Origin: Bacteroidales bacterium UBA1064
GTDB taxonomy: Bacteria; Bacteroidota; Bacteroidia; Bacteroidales; Tenuifilaceae
DNA: 18,824 nucleotides
NCBI GenBank assembly: GCA_002316235.1
Contig: DCDD01000040.1
Location: 1-18,824 of the forward strand
Reading direction: 5' to 3'
Position numbers and translations under genes: made by a program. Below, one piece after another: positions 7,580 to 15,331 of the stretch. The notes under the pieces were generated by a model, which saw nothing but the letters and a program-made list of their open reading frames with translations, made no database searches and was not told where the DNA came from. Each line of letters opens with the position of its first letter. Position 1 is the first letter of the stretch.

Positions 7580-7685
7580 ATTTTGGTTTGCTAATTCACC
7601 TTATGAGCATTAGGATTGATAGCTGCGTTCGGTAAGTGAAGTAAATGCTAGTTCGAAATTGAGATATGCGTTATTTGAGTTAGAA

Positions 7686-7710
7686 AAAAGCCCCAAATGC
7701 TGGGGCTTTT
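7686..7710. terminator. Bidirectional intrinsic terminator between nadD and the oxidoreductase operon
   Basis: A perfect 9-bp stem (AAAAGCCCC at 7686-7694, GGGGCTTTT at 7702-7710) has a 7-nt loop. It gives a T-run in both readings, and a longer one (six Ts) on the minus strand. It sits between two convergent genes. The rest of the gap (7580-7741) shows nothing else. Confidence 0.88.
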
Positions 7711-7741
7711 AGTGGAGAATACCATTAACATTCAACTTTAG

Positions 7742-8287
7742 CTAGCTGTATTTTTTTGCTAGTTCCATTCCTTTCAGGATAGCCTCCTTATTCACCGGAA
7801 TTAGGTTGTGATGGCGTTCGGGTAGCGATTTTTCCAACCCTTTTATCACATTATCAAGTTTAACAATAGGTTTTACCTTTAGGAAAGCCCCTAGCACTAT
7901 CATGTTGAAGGTTCTTGGATTTTTTGTCCTGGCGGCTTCCTCGGCGGCTTCAACCTGGTAAATGGCAATATCCTTACGAACCGGATGGCGGGTAATCCCG
8001 TTGGGATCGTAAATCAGCAATCCGCCTGGTTTAACCATTGGTTCAAACTTGTCCATCGACTGTTGGTTGAGGATAATGGCCGTGTCAAATTCCTGAATAA
8101 TGGGTGAGCTAATTCGTGAATCGCTAAGGATAACGGTTACATTAGCAGTTCCTCCTCGCATTTCGGGGCCGTAGGATGGCATCCACGATACTTCCTGATC
8201 CTGCATTATTCCGGAGTAGGCCAAAATTTTGCCCATTGAAAGAACCCCCTGACCTCCAAATCCGGCTATGATGATTTCTTCTGTCAT
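7742..8287 (-). CDS. 2-oxoacid:ferredoxin oxidoreductase, gamma subunit
   Basis: 181 residues with the gamma-domain start EIIIAGFGGQGVLSMGKIL (GFGGQG at 9-14), then SYGPEMRGGTANVTVILSD and the NQQSMDKFEP segment. It is the last gene of the minus-strand operon, 27 bases after the beta gene. In these heterotetrameric enzymes the gamma subunit helps bind CoA and completes the catalytic core. The substrate (2-oxoisovalerate, 2-oxoglutarate or another 2-oxoacid) cannot be told from this subunit. Confidence 0.92.
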   Translation of the reverse strand: MTEEIIIAGFGGQGVLSMGKILAYSGIMQDQEVSWMPSYGPEMRGGTANVTVILSDSRISSPIIQEFDTAIILNQQSMDKFEPMVKPGGLLIYDPNGITRHPVRKDIAIYQVEAAEEAARTKNPRTFNMIVLGAFLKVKPIVKLDNVIKGLEKSLPERHHNLIPVNKEAILKGMELAKKYS

Positions 8288-8314
8288 GTTCGTAGTGTTT
8301 TAATAGGTTTCCGG

Positions 8315-9076
8315 TTACTCATCTTTCATATCGCCCAGCGGATAGTAGGGGAACATGTGTTCAACCATCCAGTTGTTCGATTCAACAGGGCTAAGCTTCC
8401 ATCCCGAGTTGCAGGTTGAAACAACTTCGATGAACGATACTCCTTTTTTCCTTCGGGTATTCTGAAAAGCTTTGGTTACGGCTTTCTTAAGCTTTCTAAC
8501 GGCAGCTGGAGTGTGGGCCGAATGTCTGGTAACAAAGCATGTACCGGGCAGCTGTGCCACAAGGTCGGTAATTTTTAACGGGTAACCATTAAGGTCAACT
8601 TTACGCCCGTAGGGCGTGGTGGAGGTCGGCATGTCTATCAGCGTAGTAGGCGCCATTTGACCACCGGTCATACCGTATATTCCGTTGTTGATGAATATTA
8701 CTACTATGTTTTCACCACGGTTGCATGCATGGATTATCTCTGCAGTCCCGATGGAAGCTAAATCGCCATCACCCTGGTAGGTAAACACATACTTATCGGG
8801 GTAGAGTCGGTTAATGGCGGTAGCCAGAGCAGGAGCTCTACCATGAGCAGCTTCCTGCCAGTCGATATCGAGGTAGTTATAGGCAAATACGGCACAGCCC
8901 ACTGGTGAAACCCCTATGGTTTTATCCTGAATGCCCAGCTCTTCAATTACCTCGGCGATTACCTTGTGCACAACACCATGGGTGCAGCCCGGGCAGTAGT
9001 GCATAATTGTATCGGTGAGAACTTTTGATTTGCTGTAAACCAAATTTTCCTCTTTGATTATGTCCTTAACGTCCAT
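8315..9076 (-). CDS. 2-oxoacid:ferredoxin oxidoreductase, beta subunit (TPP-binding)
   Basis: 253 residues. The thiamine pyrophosphate motif is present as GDGDLASIGTAEIIHACNRG followed by INNGIYGMTGGQ. Cysteines C28, C31 (HYCPGC) and C61 (SPVGC), with one near residue 223 (STCNSGW), fit the ligands of the catalytic-domain [4Fe-4S] cluster known in this family. The protein catalyses decarboxylation of the 2-oxoacid and electron transfer to ferredoxin. It starts only four bases after the alpha gene ends, so the two are probably translated together. Confidence 0.93.
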   Translation of the reverse strand: MDVKDIIKEENLVYSKSKVLTDTIMHYCPGCTHGVVHKVIAEVIEELGIQDKTIGVSPVGCAVFAYNYLDIDWQEAAHGRAPALATAINRLYPDKYVFTYQGDGDLASIGTAEIIHACNRGENIVVIFINNGIYGMTGGQMAPTTLIDMPTSTTPYGRKVDLNGYPLKITDLVAQLPGTCFVTRHSAHTPAAVRKLKKAVTKAFQNTRRKKGVSFIEVVSTCNSGWKLSPVESNNWMVEHMFPYYPLGDMKDE

Positions 9077-9080
9077 CGTT

Positions 9081-10190
9081 TTAGCCTTTAATAAGTTTAT
9101 CTTCCAGAACCTTTAACACCTCATTTGGGGTGGGTATTACACCACCCATTCTCCCGTAGTGGAGAACAGGGACTTTCCCGTTAACCGCTAGTCGAACATC
9201 CTCCACCATCTGACCGGCGCTCATTTCGACAGCTAAAATTCCCTTTAGTTGTGGCACAAGCTTTTGAATGGCTCCATAGGGGTAAGGGTAAAGGGTAATG
9301 GGTCGTAACAATCCTACCTTGATTCCCTTTTCACGGGCCAAATCAACGGTTTTTTGGCATATTCTGCTCGATGAGCCGTAAGCAACCAGCAAGTATTCTG
9401 CGTCGGTGCAGGAAATTTCCTCGAAACGGATTTCATTTTTTTCTATTTCCGCATATTTCTTAAGCAGCTTAAGGTTGAACAGCTCCTGGCTGTTGGCATC
9501 AAGGTCAAGGGAGGTGATAATGTTGCGCTCACGGGTTGAAGGCTTACCGGTGGTTGCCCACGAACCATAACGTTTTACAACTTCCTCGTCAGTAAGCCGC
9601 GGCTTGTAATCGCCTATTTGAACTTTCTCCATCATTTGGCCAATAACGCCATCGGAGAGAATCATGGCCGGATTACGGTATTTAAAGGCCAGCTCAAATG
9701 CTAAATCTACAAAATCGTACATTTCCTGGACTGAGGCCGGAGCCAGAACAATAAGCTTGTAGTCGCCATGTCCGCCTCCCTTAACAGCCTGAAAGTAGTC
9801 GCTTTGGGCAGGTTGAATGGTACCAAGGCCAGGCCCTCCACGAACTACATTAACTATTAGACAGGGCAGCTCAGATCCGGCAATGTAGGTTATACCTTCC
9901 TGCATTAGGCTTATACCGGGGCTTGACGACGAGGTCATGGCTCTTTTTCCACAAGCGGCACCTCCATATACCATGTTTATGGATGCCACCTCGCTCTCTG
10001 CCTGAAGCACCACCATTCCTGTTTCATCCCACGGCTGTCTGGCCATAAGGGTTTCCATGATTTCTGATTGAGGGGTGATGGGGTAGCCAAAATACCCGTC
10101 GCAACCACATCGGATAGCTGCCTCGGCTATAGCTTCGTTCCCCTTCATTAGTTTTAGTTCTGCCATTTCTTTTGAAATTTGTATTTTCAA
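9081..10190 (-). CDS. vorB: 2-oxoacid:ferredoxin oxidoreductase, alpha subunit (VorB-like)
   Basis: 369 residues. The N-terminal LMKGNEAIAEAAIRCGCDGYFGYPITPQSE contains the conserved YPITP motif. A C-terminal domain near 270-360 (LLVAYGSSSRI, PITLYPYP, VEMSAGQMVEDVR) completes the family fold. Sequence style and gene order (ferredoxin-alpha-beta-gamma) match clusters usually named 3-methyl-2-oxobutanoate (2-oxoisovalerate) dehydrogenase VorB, but very similar genes act on 2-oxoglutarate (Kor), so the symbol is provisional. A second in-frame ATG at 10166 (MAELKLMKGNEA) fits homologue N-termini and could be the real start. Confidence 0.9.
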   Translation of the reverse strand: MKIQISKEMAELKLMKGNEAIAEAAIRCGCDGYFGYPITPQSEIMETLMARQPWDETGMVVLQAESEVASINMVYGGAACGKRAMTSSSSPGISLMQEGITYIAGSELPCLIVNVVRGGPGLGTIQPAQSDYFQAVKGGGHGDYKLIVLAPASVQEMYDFVDLAFELAFKYRNPAMILSDGVIGQMMEKVQIGDYKPRLTDEEVVKRYGSWATTGKPSTRERNIITSLDLDANSQELFNLKLLKKYAEIEKNEIRFEEISCTDAEYLLVAYGSSSRICQKTVDLAREKGIKVGLLRPITLYPYPYGAIQKLVPQLKGILAVEMSAGQMVEDVRLAVNGKVPVLHYGRMGGVIPTPNEVLKVLEDKLIKG

Positions 10191-10207
10191 CTTTAAGTAA
10201 TGCTACT

Positions 10208-10444
10208 CTAGGCTACTGCATCAGCCTTAACTTTGTAAACTGAAATAACAGTGTCGGGACATACAATGGCACAGTTAACACATCCTGTGCATGCATCGGG
10301 GTTGACCATGTAGGCATAGTTGTAACCCTTGCCGTTTACCTCCTTTGCCAGCGCAATGACGCTCGAAGGGCAGGCTACAACACAAAGGCTGCATCCCTTG
10401 CACCTTTCCACATCAACAACAATTGCTCCTCTTATTTTTGCCAT
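10208..10444 (-). CDS. 2x[4Fe-4S] ferredoxin subunit of the 2-oxoacid oxidoreductase
   Basis: 78 residues with two complete CxxCxxCxxxC(P) motifs: C15/C18/C21/C25 and C52/C55/C58/C62. This is the delta subunit that carries electrons from the catalytic core to free ferredoxin. It precedes the alpha gene by 17 bases and follows the aminotransferase by about 50, which fits a single operon. Confidence 0.93.
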   Translation of the reverse strand: MAKIRGAIVVDVERCKGCSLCVVACPSSVIALAKEVNGKGYNYAYMVNPDACTGCVNCAIVCPDTVISVYKVKADAVA

Positions 10445-10494
10445 GACATTGAAAAATTTAAAAGTGTTTGTATAATAGTTAGCTTGCTATAATA

Positions 10495-11814
10495 TTACTT
10501 GGTTGGATGATCTTCGTGAAATTTTTTAAGGCGGTACTCTAAGTCCGAAAACTGGCTTCTCTGCACTTGTGAAACACATGCACGCAAGCCTTCCGAACGT
10601 TCGCTTCCGGTGATTAGGAGCGAAATGGCACTAATGCCATAGTAGAGCATTTCCTCAATTAGCTCTTCGCCGGTTAGCCCGGGGTAGGATATGGTAAAGT
10701 AGAAGCCATCGGCAAGCGGTTCGCCTTCATCCCTGTCGTAAACTATTTTAAACCCGTTGTCGGTGAAAAGCTTCTTCATGACTTTGGCTTTTTCGCCGTA
10801 CTCCCTTACATCATTGACAAAATTGTAAACTCCGTCATTTGCTGCTTTCAGCATGGCTGCAAATCCATACTGTGCCGAGTGGCAAACACCCGACGATAGG
10901 GGGTAAACAGCACCATATATCATGGCGTAGCCAAACTCATCGGACGAGAAGAACCGTTTAAGGTCGGGGAAATGGCGATTGTATAGTTCATTGCTTACCA
11001 CTATGCATCCAATTCGTTGTCCGGCATACGAAAAAATCTTTGAGCTTGAGATCAGCATTAGCCAGTTGTTGGTATAGTTGGCCACACTGGGCTGGTAGGG
11101 TGGTTGACCAGGTTTGGACAGGTCTTTTCTAAAGTCCATGCCGAGGTAGGCCAGGTCTTCTACAACTATAGCATCATAGGCAGTAGCGAGTTCTCCAATT
11201 ATTCTTAGCTCTTTTTCCGTGAAGCATATCCATGAGGGGTTGTTGGGATTGGAGTAGAGTATGGTGGAAATATTTCCCTTTTTCAGGTACGATTCCAGCT
11301 TGTCGTGCAGCCTATCGCCCCTGAAGTTATACACATCAAAGGTTTCATAGTCAATACCAAGCACCTTTAGCTGCTGCTTTTGGACTGGAAACCCCGGGTC
11401 GATAAAGAGCACGGTATTTTTTCGGGTATTGCAGCGGGTAGTCATCAGAAATGCCGCCATTCCTCCCTGCATGGAGCCAACGGTGGGAATGCAACCTCTT
11501 TCATCAACATCAATGTTGATGAAGTTTTTCACAAAGCGGGATATCTCCTTCTTTAGAGGTGGTATCCCATCAACCAAGGGGTACTTTGAGGCCACCCCAC
11601 TTCGAAGAGCGCTAATCTCGGCTTCAATTCCAATTTCAGCAGGCTGAAGTCCGGGATCGCCAATCTCCATCCGGATGAACTTTTGTCCTGAGGCCTTTTC
11701 AATCTCGTTTACCAGATGCACAATTTCACGAATGGAACCTCTCCCCACCCGGGGAAGATTCGATTCAGCAATCTTCTGCTTAACAATTTCGCGGGGTATT
11801 GGCGTTTCCTTCAT
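10495..11814 (-). CDS. Class I/II PLP-dependent aminotransferase
   Basis: 439 residues. The PLP Schiff-base lysine is K259 in ISSSKIFSYAGQRIG. Conserved cofactor and substrate contacts include NPNNPS (189-194), the VVEDLAYLG stretch with Asp220 and Tyr223, and a C-terminal Arg in the LRACVS region. It is the first gene of the operon ending at 7742. It can supply the 2-oxoacid for the downstream oxidoreductase by transaminating a branched-chain, aromatic or similar amino acid (inference from linkage). The precise amino acid is not readable from sequence. Confidence 0.9.
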   Translation of the reverse strand: MKETPIPREIVKQKIAESNLPRVGRGSIREIVHLVNEIEKASGQKFIRMEIGDPGLQPAEIGIEAEISALRSGVASKYPLVDGIPPLKKEISRFVKNFINIDVDERGCIPTVGSMQGGMAAFLMTTRCNTRKNTVLFIDPGFPVQKQQLKVLGIDYETFDVYNFRGDRLHDKLESYLKKGNISTILYSNPNNPSWICFTEKELRIIGELATAYDAIVVEDLAYLGMDFRKDLSKPGQPPYQPSVANYTNNWLMLISSSKIFSYAGQRIGCIVVSNELYNRHFPDLKRFFSSDEFGYAMIYGAVYPLSSGVCHSAQYGFAAMLKAANDGVYNFVNDVREYGEKAKVMKKLFTDNGFKIVYDRDEGEPLADGFYFTISYPGLTGEELIEEMLYYGISAISLLITGSERSEGLRACVSQVQRSQFSDLEYRLKKFHEDHPTK

Positions 11815-12251
11815 GATGGTATTGTTTTTTCGGTGTTTAAAAACGTATTGGCTTATATCGCATTGCAGCTTCCATGTTTACTGGCTATTACATCTCATTT
11901 GGCTCCAACATGGCTCTTTCTTAGATGCAGAAAACCATCATACGTTTACTCCGTGCGCTGGTATTGCATCTTCACTAGTTTTACGTAAGTAAAAGATATG
12001 GCCATACCAAAATATACCTGGAGAATGAGCGCTTTTTACGGTTCCTTTTTATGCCACAATGTTAATCAAAATTATTAACTCTTAAAAGAAAGTTCACTTT
12101 TCTGTAACAATTTATTGCCAATTGGTGATGTTTTTTAACTCTTTTTGTCAAATTTGGATAGGAAAGGTTATAAAATGTAAATATACAGCTATTCTTTCTT
12201 ATACCTGGCACAACCCATGTGGGGTGGTCGAAACATTTTATACCTAAAACT
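11815..12251. other. Intergenic region with no gene
   Basis: About 480 bases separate the aminotransferase start from the next gene's stop, including the terminator listed separately. No ORF with family features, tRNA or repeat array is visible. The only structure noted is a 7-bp inverted repeat (CCATGTT near 11873, AACATGG near 11908, loop about 30 nt), which lies upstream of the aminotransferase and could be an operator but is weak. No TAnnTTTG box was found at a sensible distance from the aminotransferase start. Confidence 0.5.
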
Positions 12252-12276
12252 AAAAAAAGGGCATTGCTGCCCTTTT
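12252..12276 (-). terminator. Intrinsic terminator of the T9SS cargo gene
   Basis: On the minus strand a 9-bp stem (plus-strand 12255-12263 AAAAGGGCA with 12268-12276 TGCCCTTTT, 4-nt loop) ends in a run of seven Ts. It lies 22 bases after the stop codon at 12298. Confidence 0.85.
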
Positions 12277-12297
12277 AGCTTTTCGTAGCCATTTGCT

Positions 12298-15045
12298 TTA
12301 CTTCTTGATAATCTTTGCAACCGTTGAAAAGTTTTTACCGGTTACCCTAACAATGTATATACCTGCAGGCAGGCTGTGTATGTCAACCTGTAGGGAGTTC
12401 TCGGCGTGGTTGCTGAGGTAAACCTTGTATCCTGCCAAGTTGTAAATGGCAACGCTAAAGCTACCTTCAAGGTTTATGCTGAAGTTCCCGTTTGAAGGGT
12501 TGGGGTAGATTGCAAACGAGTTAGTTTTGGTGGGTTCTATGGTGGTGAGGGTTAGCGGTACATTCACAACAATATTTCTATCCTCCAGGTTAAACGTTCC
12601 AAGGTAGGTGTTGTAGCCGTTGAGCTTAACTGAGTAGCGAATGTTGCTACCAAATGGTATAAGGTTGATATTGGCATACCCTGTAGCGCTGGTGTAAGCA
12701 GTATCAATCCCCTCAACAATCACCTGGGCATTGTAAACAGGCACGTTCTTGCTGGTTACGAAGAAAGTAGCGGTGTAGCGGTTAGCATAAAGTAAAACGG
12801 TAACAGTGCTGTCGGAGGTTAGGTTAACGCCTGCAACATTGTTGATGTAGTTTTCCTTATAAACCATGCAGGAGATTTCCCCTTCAGGAACGTTTGAAAA
12901 TAATGCTTCACCATTATCGTTAGTTAGTTTAGCCCCGTGGTTCAGTGTTGTAACCTGGGCACCGGGTAGAGAGGTTCCCTTTTCATCAATAACCTGCAGG
13001 GTTAGGCTGTGGGTGGTTGCGGGTTGCATGAAAACTTCAATCAGGGTATCGCTGGGTTCGATAAAAAAGTAGCCGGGGCTGCTCATGTTATATCCGGAAG
13101 CCCTGACGGAAAAGTTGTAGTATCCAGGGGCAATTTGGAGGCTATCCAGTCCGTTTTGGTCGGTTAGGTAGGGCTCTTCAGGGAAGGTAATATCAATTGA
13201 TTCAGACAGTATGTTGATTTCTGCTCCTGCAATTGGAGTTAGCAGGTCTTCGTCCAGCACCTTGAATTTAGCCTGGTAGGTTTTTTGGAGTTTAAAATCA
13301 ATGAATAGGTCCTGGTAAAAGACCTTTACCTGCTTGGTAACTGGCGCGAAGCCAGCGGAGTCGAGCCTGCAGGTGTAGGTACCGTTGGAAAGTTCAATTG
13401 ATGCTTCGCCTGAAACCCCCGTTATAAGGGTTGAATCAACCTCACGAACATACACCCTGGCGTTTTGCACGGGCTCATTGTTTTCATTCTTTACTGTGAA
13501 AGTAACAATGGGATTTTCAATAGGCTTGTTGAAGTAAAGCCTGATGGCTGCATTGCCAATGGTTGGGTTTGCCAGTTTTTCAGGTTTAAACGTGCTTCCA
13601 TTTCTTTTCCAAAACGAGCCGTAGCTGTTGCCATCGCACCCCACACCAAGACTAGCGCTACTTAACTGGGTTACAGTAACAAAGTAGGAAAATCCTGGTA
13701 AGCAGTAGATTGGTTCGTCAAAGGGGTAGTCGCTTGAAGCGCCCACCTGGGAGTACTGTTTTTCGAAATATCCTGTTTTTACAGGGAAATAACAGGAGCT
13801 ATCCAGGGGGTCAAGCTGGTAAACTGCTACCCAGAATGGAATGGGGTATTCTGCTTCGGGAATAGTGCTGATAGGCGACCAGCCCACCTGAATACCCTTG
13901 ATAAATGACGGCTTGTTAACCTTGAAAATGTTGCCAAAGGGTTGATTCTCTCCGAGTGTAAAACCACCTGTTGCACCATGGTCTGTAGCATAAACCGACT
14001 GGGATACTGAAAAAACGATATTGTCCGAGTTGTTGGCGGTTATGCTATCCTGATCTGTTGAGGAGGTTATACCTATGGTGTAGTTTGTATTTTCAGTAAT
14101 TTTAGCCTGTCCGTTGAGCTTAGCTAAACGTTGCTCACCTTCGTTTAAGGTATCGGTGATAGTGGCAAAAGCATTAATATCAGGAAGTTGCTCCGATGTG
14201 GCAACAATTTCAATGGTGTCGCTAATTGCTGCTCCGGTATTGTAGATGTCAGCATAGAGGTTGAAAAAAAGTGAATCGAAGGTAAAGTAGGGTATCTGGG
14301 AGTAGGTGAATGGGACTGCCTTCAAAGAAATATCCGGACTGTTACTATTGGTAATTTCAACCTCGTCAACAGCTAGCTGAATGCCTTTATTTTCGTTATT
14401 CCTATTCTCATAAACGAATGCAAGCCTGATATTTTTGCCTGCAAGCAGTGAAAGTGGTACTGTTATTCGGCGTGCATATTGATTTGAAATGCTGGTTGAA
14501 TCATACTCACCCCAATAGTTAAGAGTGTCAATGGCATGATCATCGGTATTGTATGCAAGTATGTAAAAATGGGTGGAGTAACCCTGGTCAAAATTGCTGG
14601 AGTACCAGAGCCAAAATTTTAGGTAAGCCTCACCGTTTTGGGGGATAGGAAGAGTATCCTTACAAACAAGCCAGGTAAAATCGGGAGCAGTGTAGGAAAT
14701 AGCAGCAGAACCTCTTCCAAATTTAATGTAGGTGGCGCCATTGCCGTTGAAGCTTTCAGGGGTGCAGTGAAACCACATTGGATTAGCAGCTGATATGGTG
14801 CTGCTATAATCCAGAGTGCTGCTACGGAGAATTTCCCATTTATCCGACAAAATGTATGAGGAACCCTCGAAATCGTCGGAGAAGTACATTTCATTAATTC
14901 CCTTTGCTCCGCTACTCTCAGCGTTAAATAAATGTTTCCCTGAGGAATACTGCATACTTTCGCCAAAAGGCATTCGCTCGGGTTGGGCCAGCAATGCCCA
15001 TGAGCTGCCAAGTGTAACAACGCTAGCTAGTAGAAACTTCTTCAT
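12298..15045 (-). CDS. Secreted T9SS cargo protein with choice-of-anchor-type and four carboxypeptidase-regulatory-like domains
   Basis: 915 residues from the ATG at 15045, chosen because it gives a clean signal peptide (MKKFLLASVVTLGSSWALLAQ). An in-frame ATG at 15120 would add 25 residues that look non-coding. Domains in order: signal peptide; a jelly-roll region of the choice-of-anchor/MAM type at roughly 50-235 (SDDFEGSSY start, VDEVEITN end); a CARDB-like middle with many Asn/Thr; an extracellular beta region; four carboxypeptidase-regulatory-like (peg) repeats at about 510-838; and a type A T9SS sorting domain at about 839-915 (AIYPNPSNGNFSI, LPAGIYIVRV, ending KIIKK). Such proteins cross the outer membrane and are attached to the cell surface or released. 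No catalytic domain is recognised, so it is more likely adhesive or structural than enzymatic. It has its own terminator and stands alone. Confidence 0.9.
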   Translation of the reverse strand: MKKFLLASVVTLGSSWALLAQPERMPFGESMQYSSGKHLFNAESSGAKGINEMYFSDDFEGSSYILSDKWEILRSSTLDYSSTISAANPMWFHCTPESFNGNGATYIKFGRGSAAISYTAPDFTWLVCKDTLPIPQNGEAYLKFWLWYSSNFDQGYSTHFYILAYNTDDHAIDTLNYWGEYDSTSISNQYARRITVPLSLLAGKNIRLAFVYENRNNENKGIQLAVDEVEITNSNSPDISLKAVPFTYSQIPYFTFDSLFFNLYADIYNTGAAISDTIEIVATSEQLPDINAFATITDTLNEGEQRLAKLNGQAKITENTNYTIGITSSTDQDSITANNSDNIVFSVSQSVYATDHGATGGFTLGENQPFGNIFKVNKPSFIKGIQVGWSPISTIPEAEYPIPFWVAVYQLDPLDSSCYFPVKTGYFEKQYSQVGASSDYPFDEPIYCLPGFSYFVTVTQLSSASLGVGCDGNSYGSFWKRNGSTFKPEKLANPTIGNAAIRLYFNKPIENPIVTFTVKNENNEPVQNARVYVREVDSTLITGVSGEASIELSNGTYTCRLDSAGFAPVTKQVKVFYQDLFIDFKLQKTYQAKFKVLDEDLLTPIAGAEINILSESIDITFPEEPYLTDQNGLDSLQIAPGYYNFSVRASGYNMSSPGYFFIEPSDTLIEVFMQPATTHSLTLQVIDEKGTSLPGAQVTTLNHGAKLTNDNGEALFSNVPEGEISCMVYKENYINNVAGVNLTSDSTVTVLLYANRYTATFFVTSKNVPVYNAQVIVEGIDTAYTSATGYANINLIPFGSNIRYSVKLNGYNTYLGTFNLEDRNIVVNVPLTLTTIEPTKTNSFAIYPNPSNGNFSINLEGSFSVAIYNLAGYKVYLSNHAENSLQVDIHSLPAGIYIVRVTGKNFSTVAKIIKK

Positions 15046-15331
15046 AGGATAGTATTTGTTAGAACATGATTGAAACCAATATAGTAATAGTATATGTGTA
15101 AAAATAGGAAAATCCGGCAAATAAAATTAGAACTTAGGATAAAAAATGAATTCCTTCTGGATTTATTACACTTATGGTCTAGTCCTTTAACGAAGAAGGA
15201 TGTTGAAATTGATTACATGTCTTAAAAAAAATTTGATTAAGGTTGTGTAATCCTAATCATTAGTTGCTGGAAAGTAATAAATACCGGCTTGAAAGTTTTG
15301 AAAGGCAGAATGCCATGAGTACTTACCGCAC
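15046..15331. other. Intergenic region with short inverted repeats
   Basis: The 286 bases are AT-rich. A 7-bp inverted repeat (GATTACA near 15211, TGTAATC near 15245) spans about 28 bases, and a related GTGTAATCC overlaps its right arm. No promoter box matching TAnnTTTG and no gene was seen. The short hairpin just after the 15332 stop codon is too weak to call a terminator. Confidence 0.35.

Noticed and set aside
7641..7670. GTTCGAAAT sequence as a tRNA T-arm
   Set aside because: No matching acceptor stem, D-arm or anticodon arm could be placed around it.
11873..11914. CCATGTT/AACATGG inverted repeat as an operator
   Set aside because: Seven bases with a 30-base loop is too weak and has no other supporting signal; mentioned only in the intergenic entry.
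12067..12074. TAnnTTTG-like box on the minus strand as an aminotransferase promoter
   Set aside because: It lies about 250 bases from the start codon and has no -33 element at the right distance.
15046..15120. Longer start for the T9SS cargo protein at 15120
   Set aside because: The extra 25 residues are not protein-like and hide the clean signal peptide that begins at 15045.
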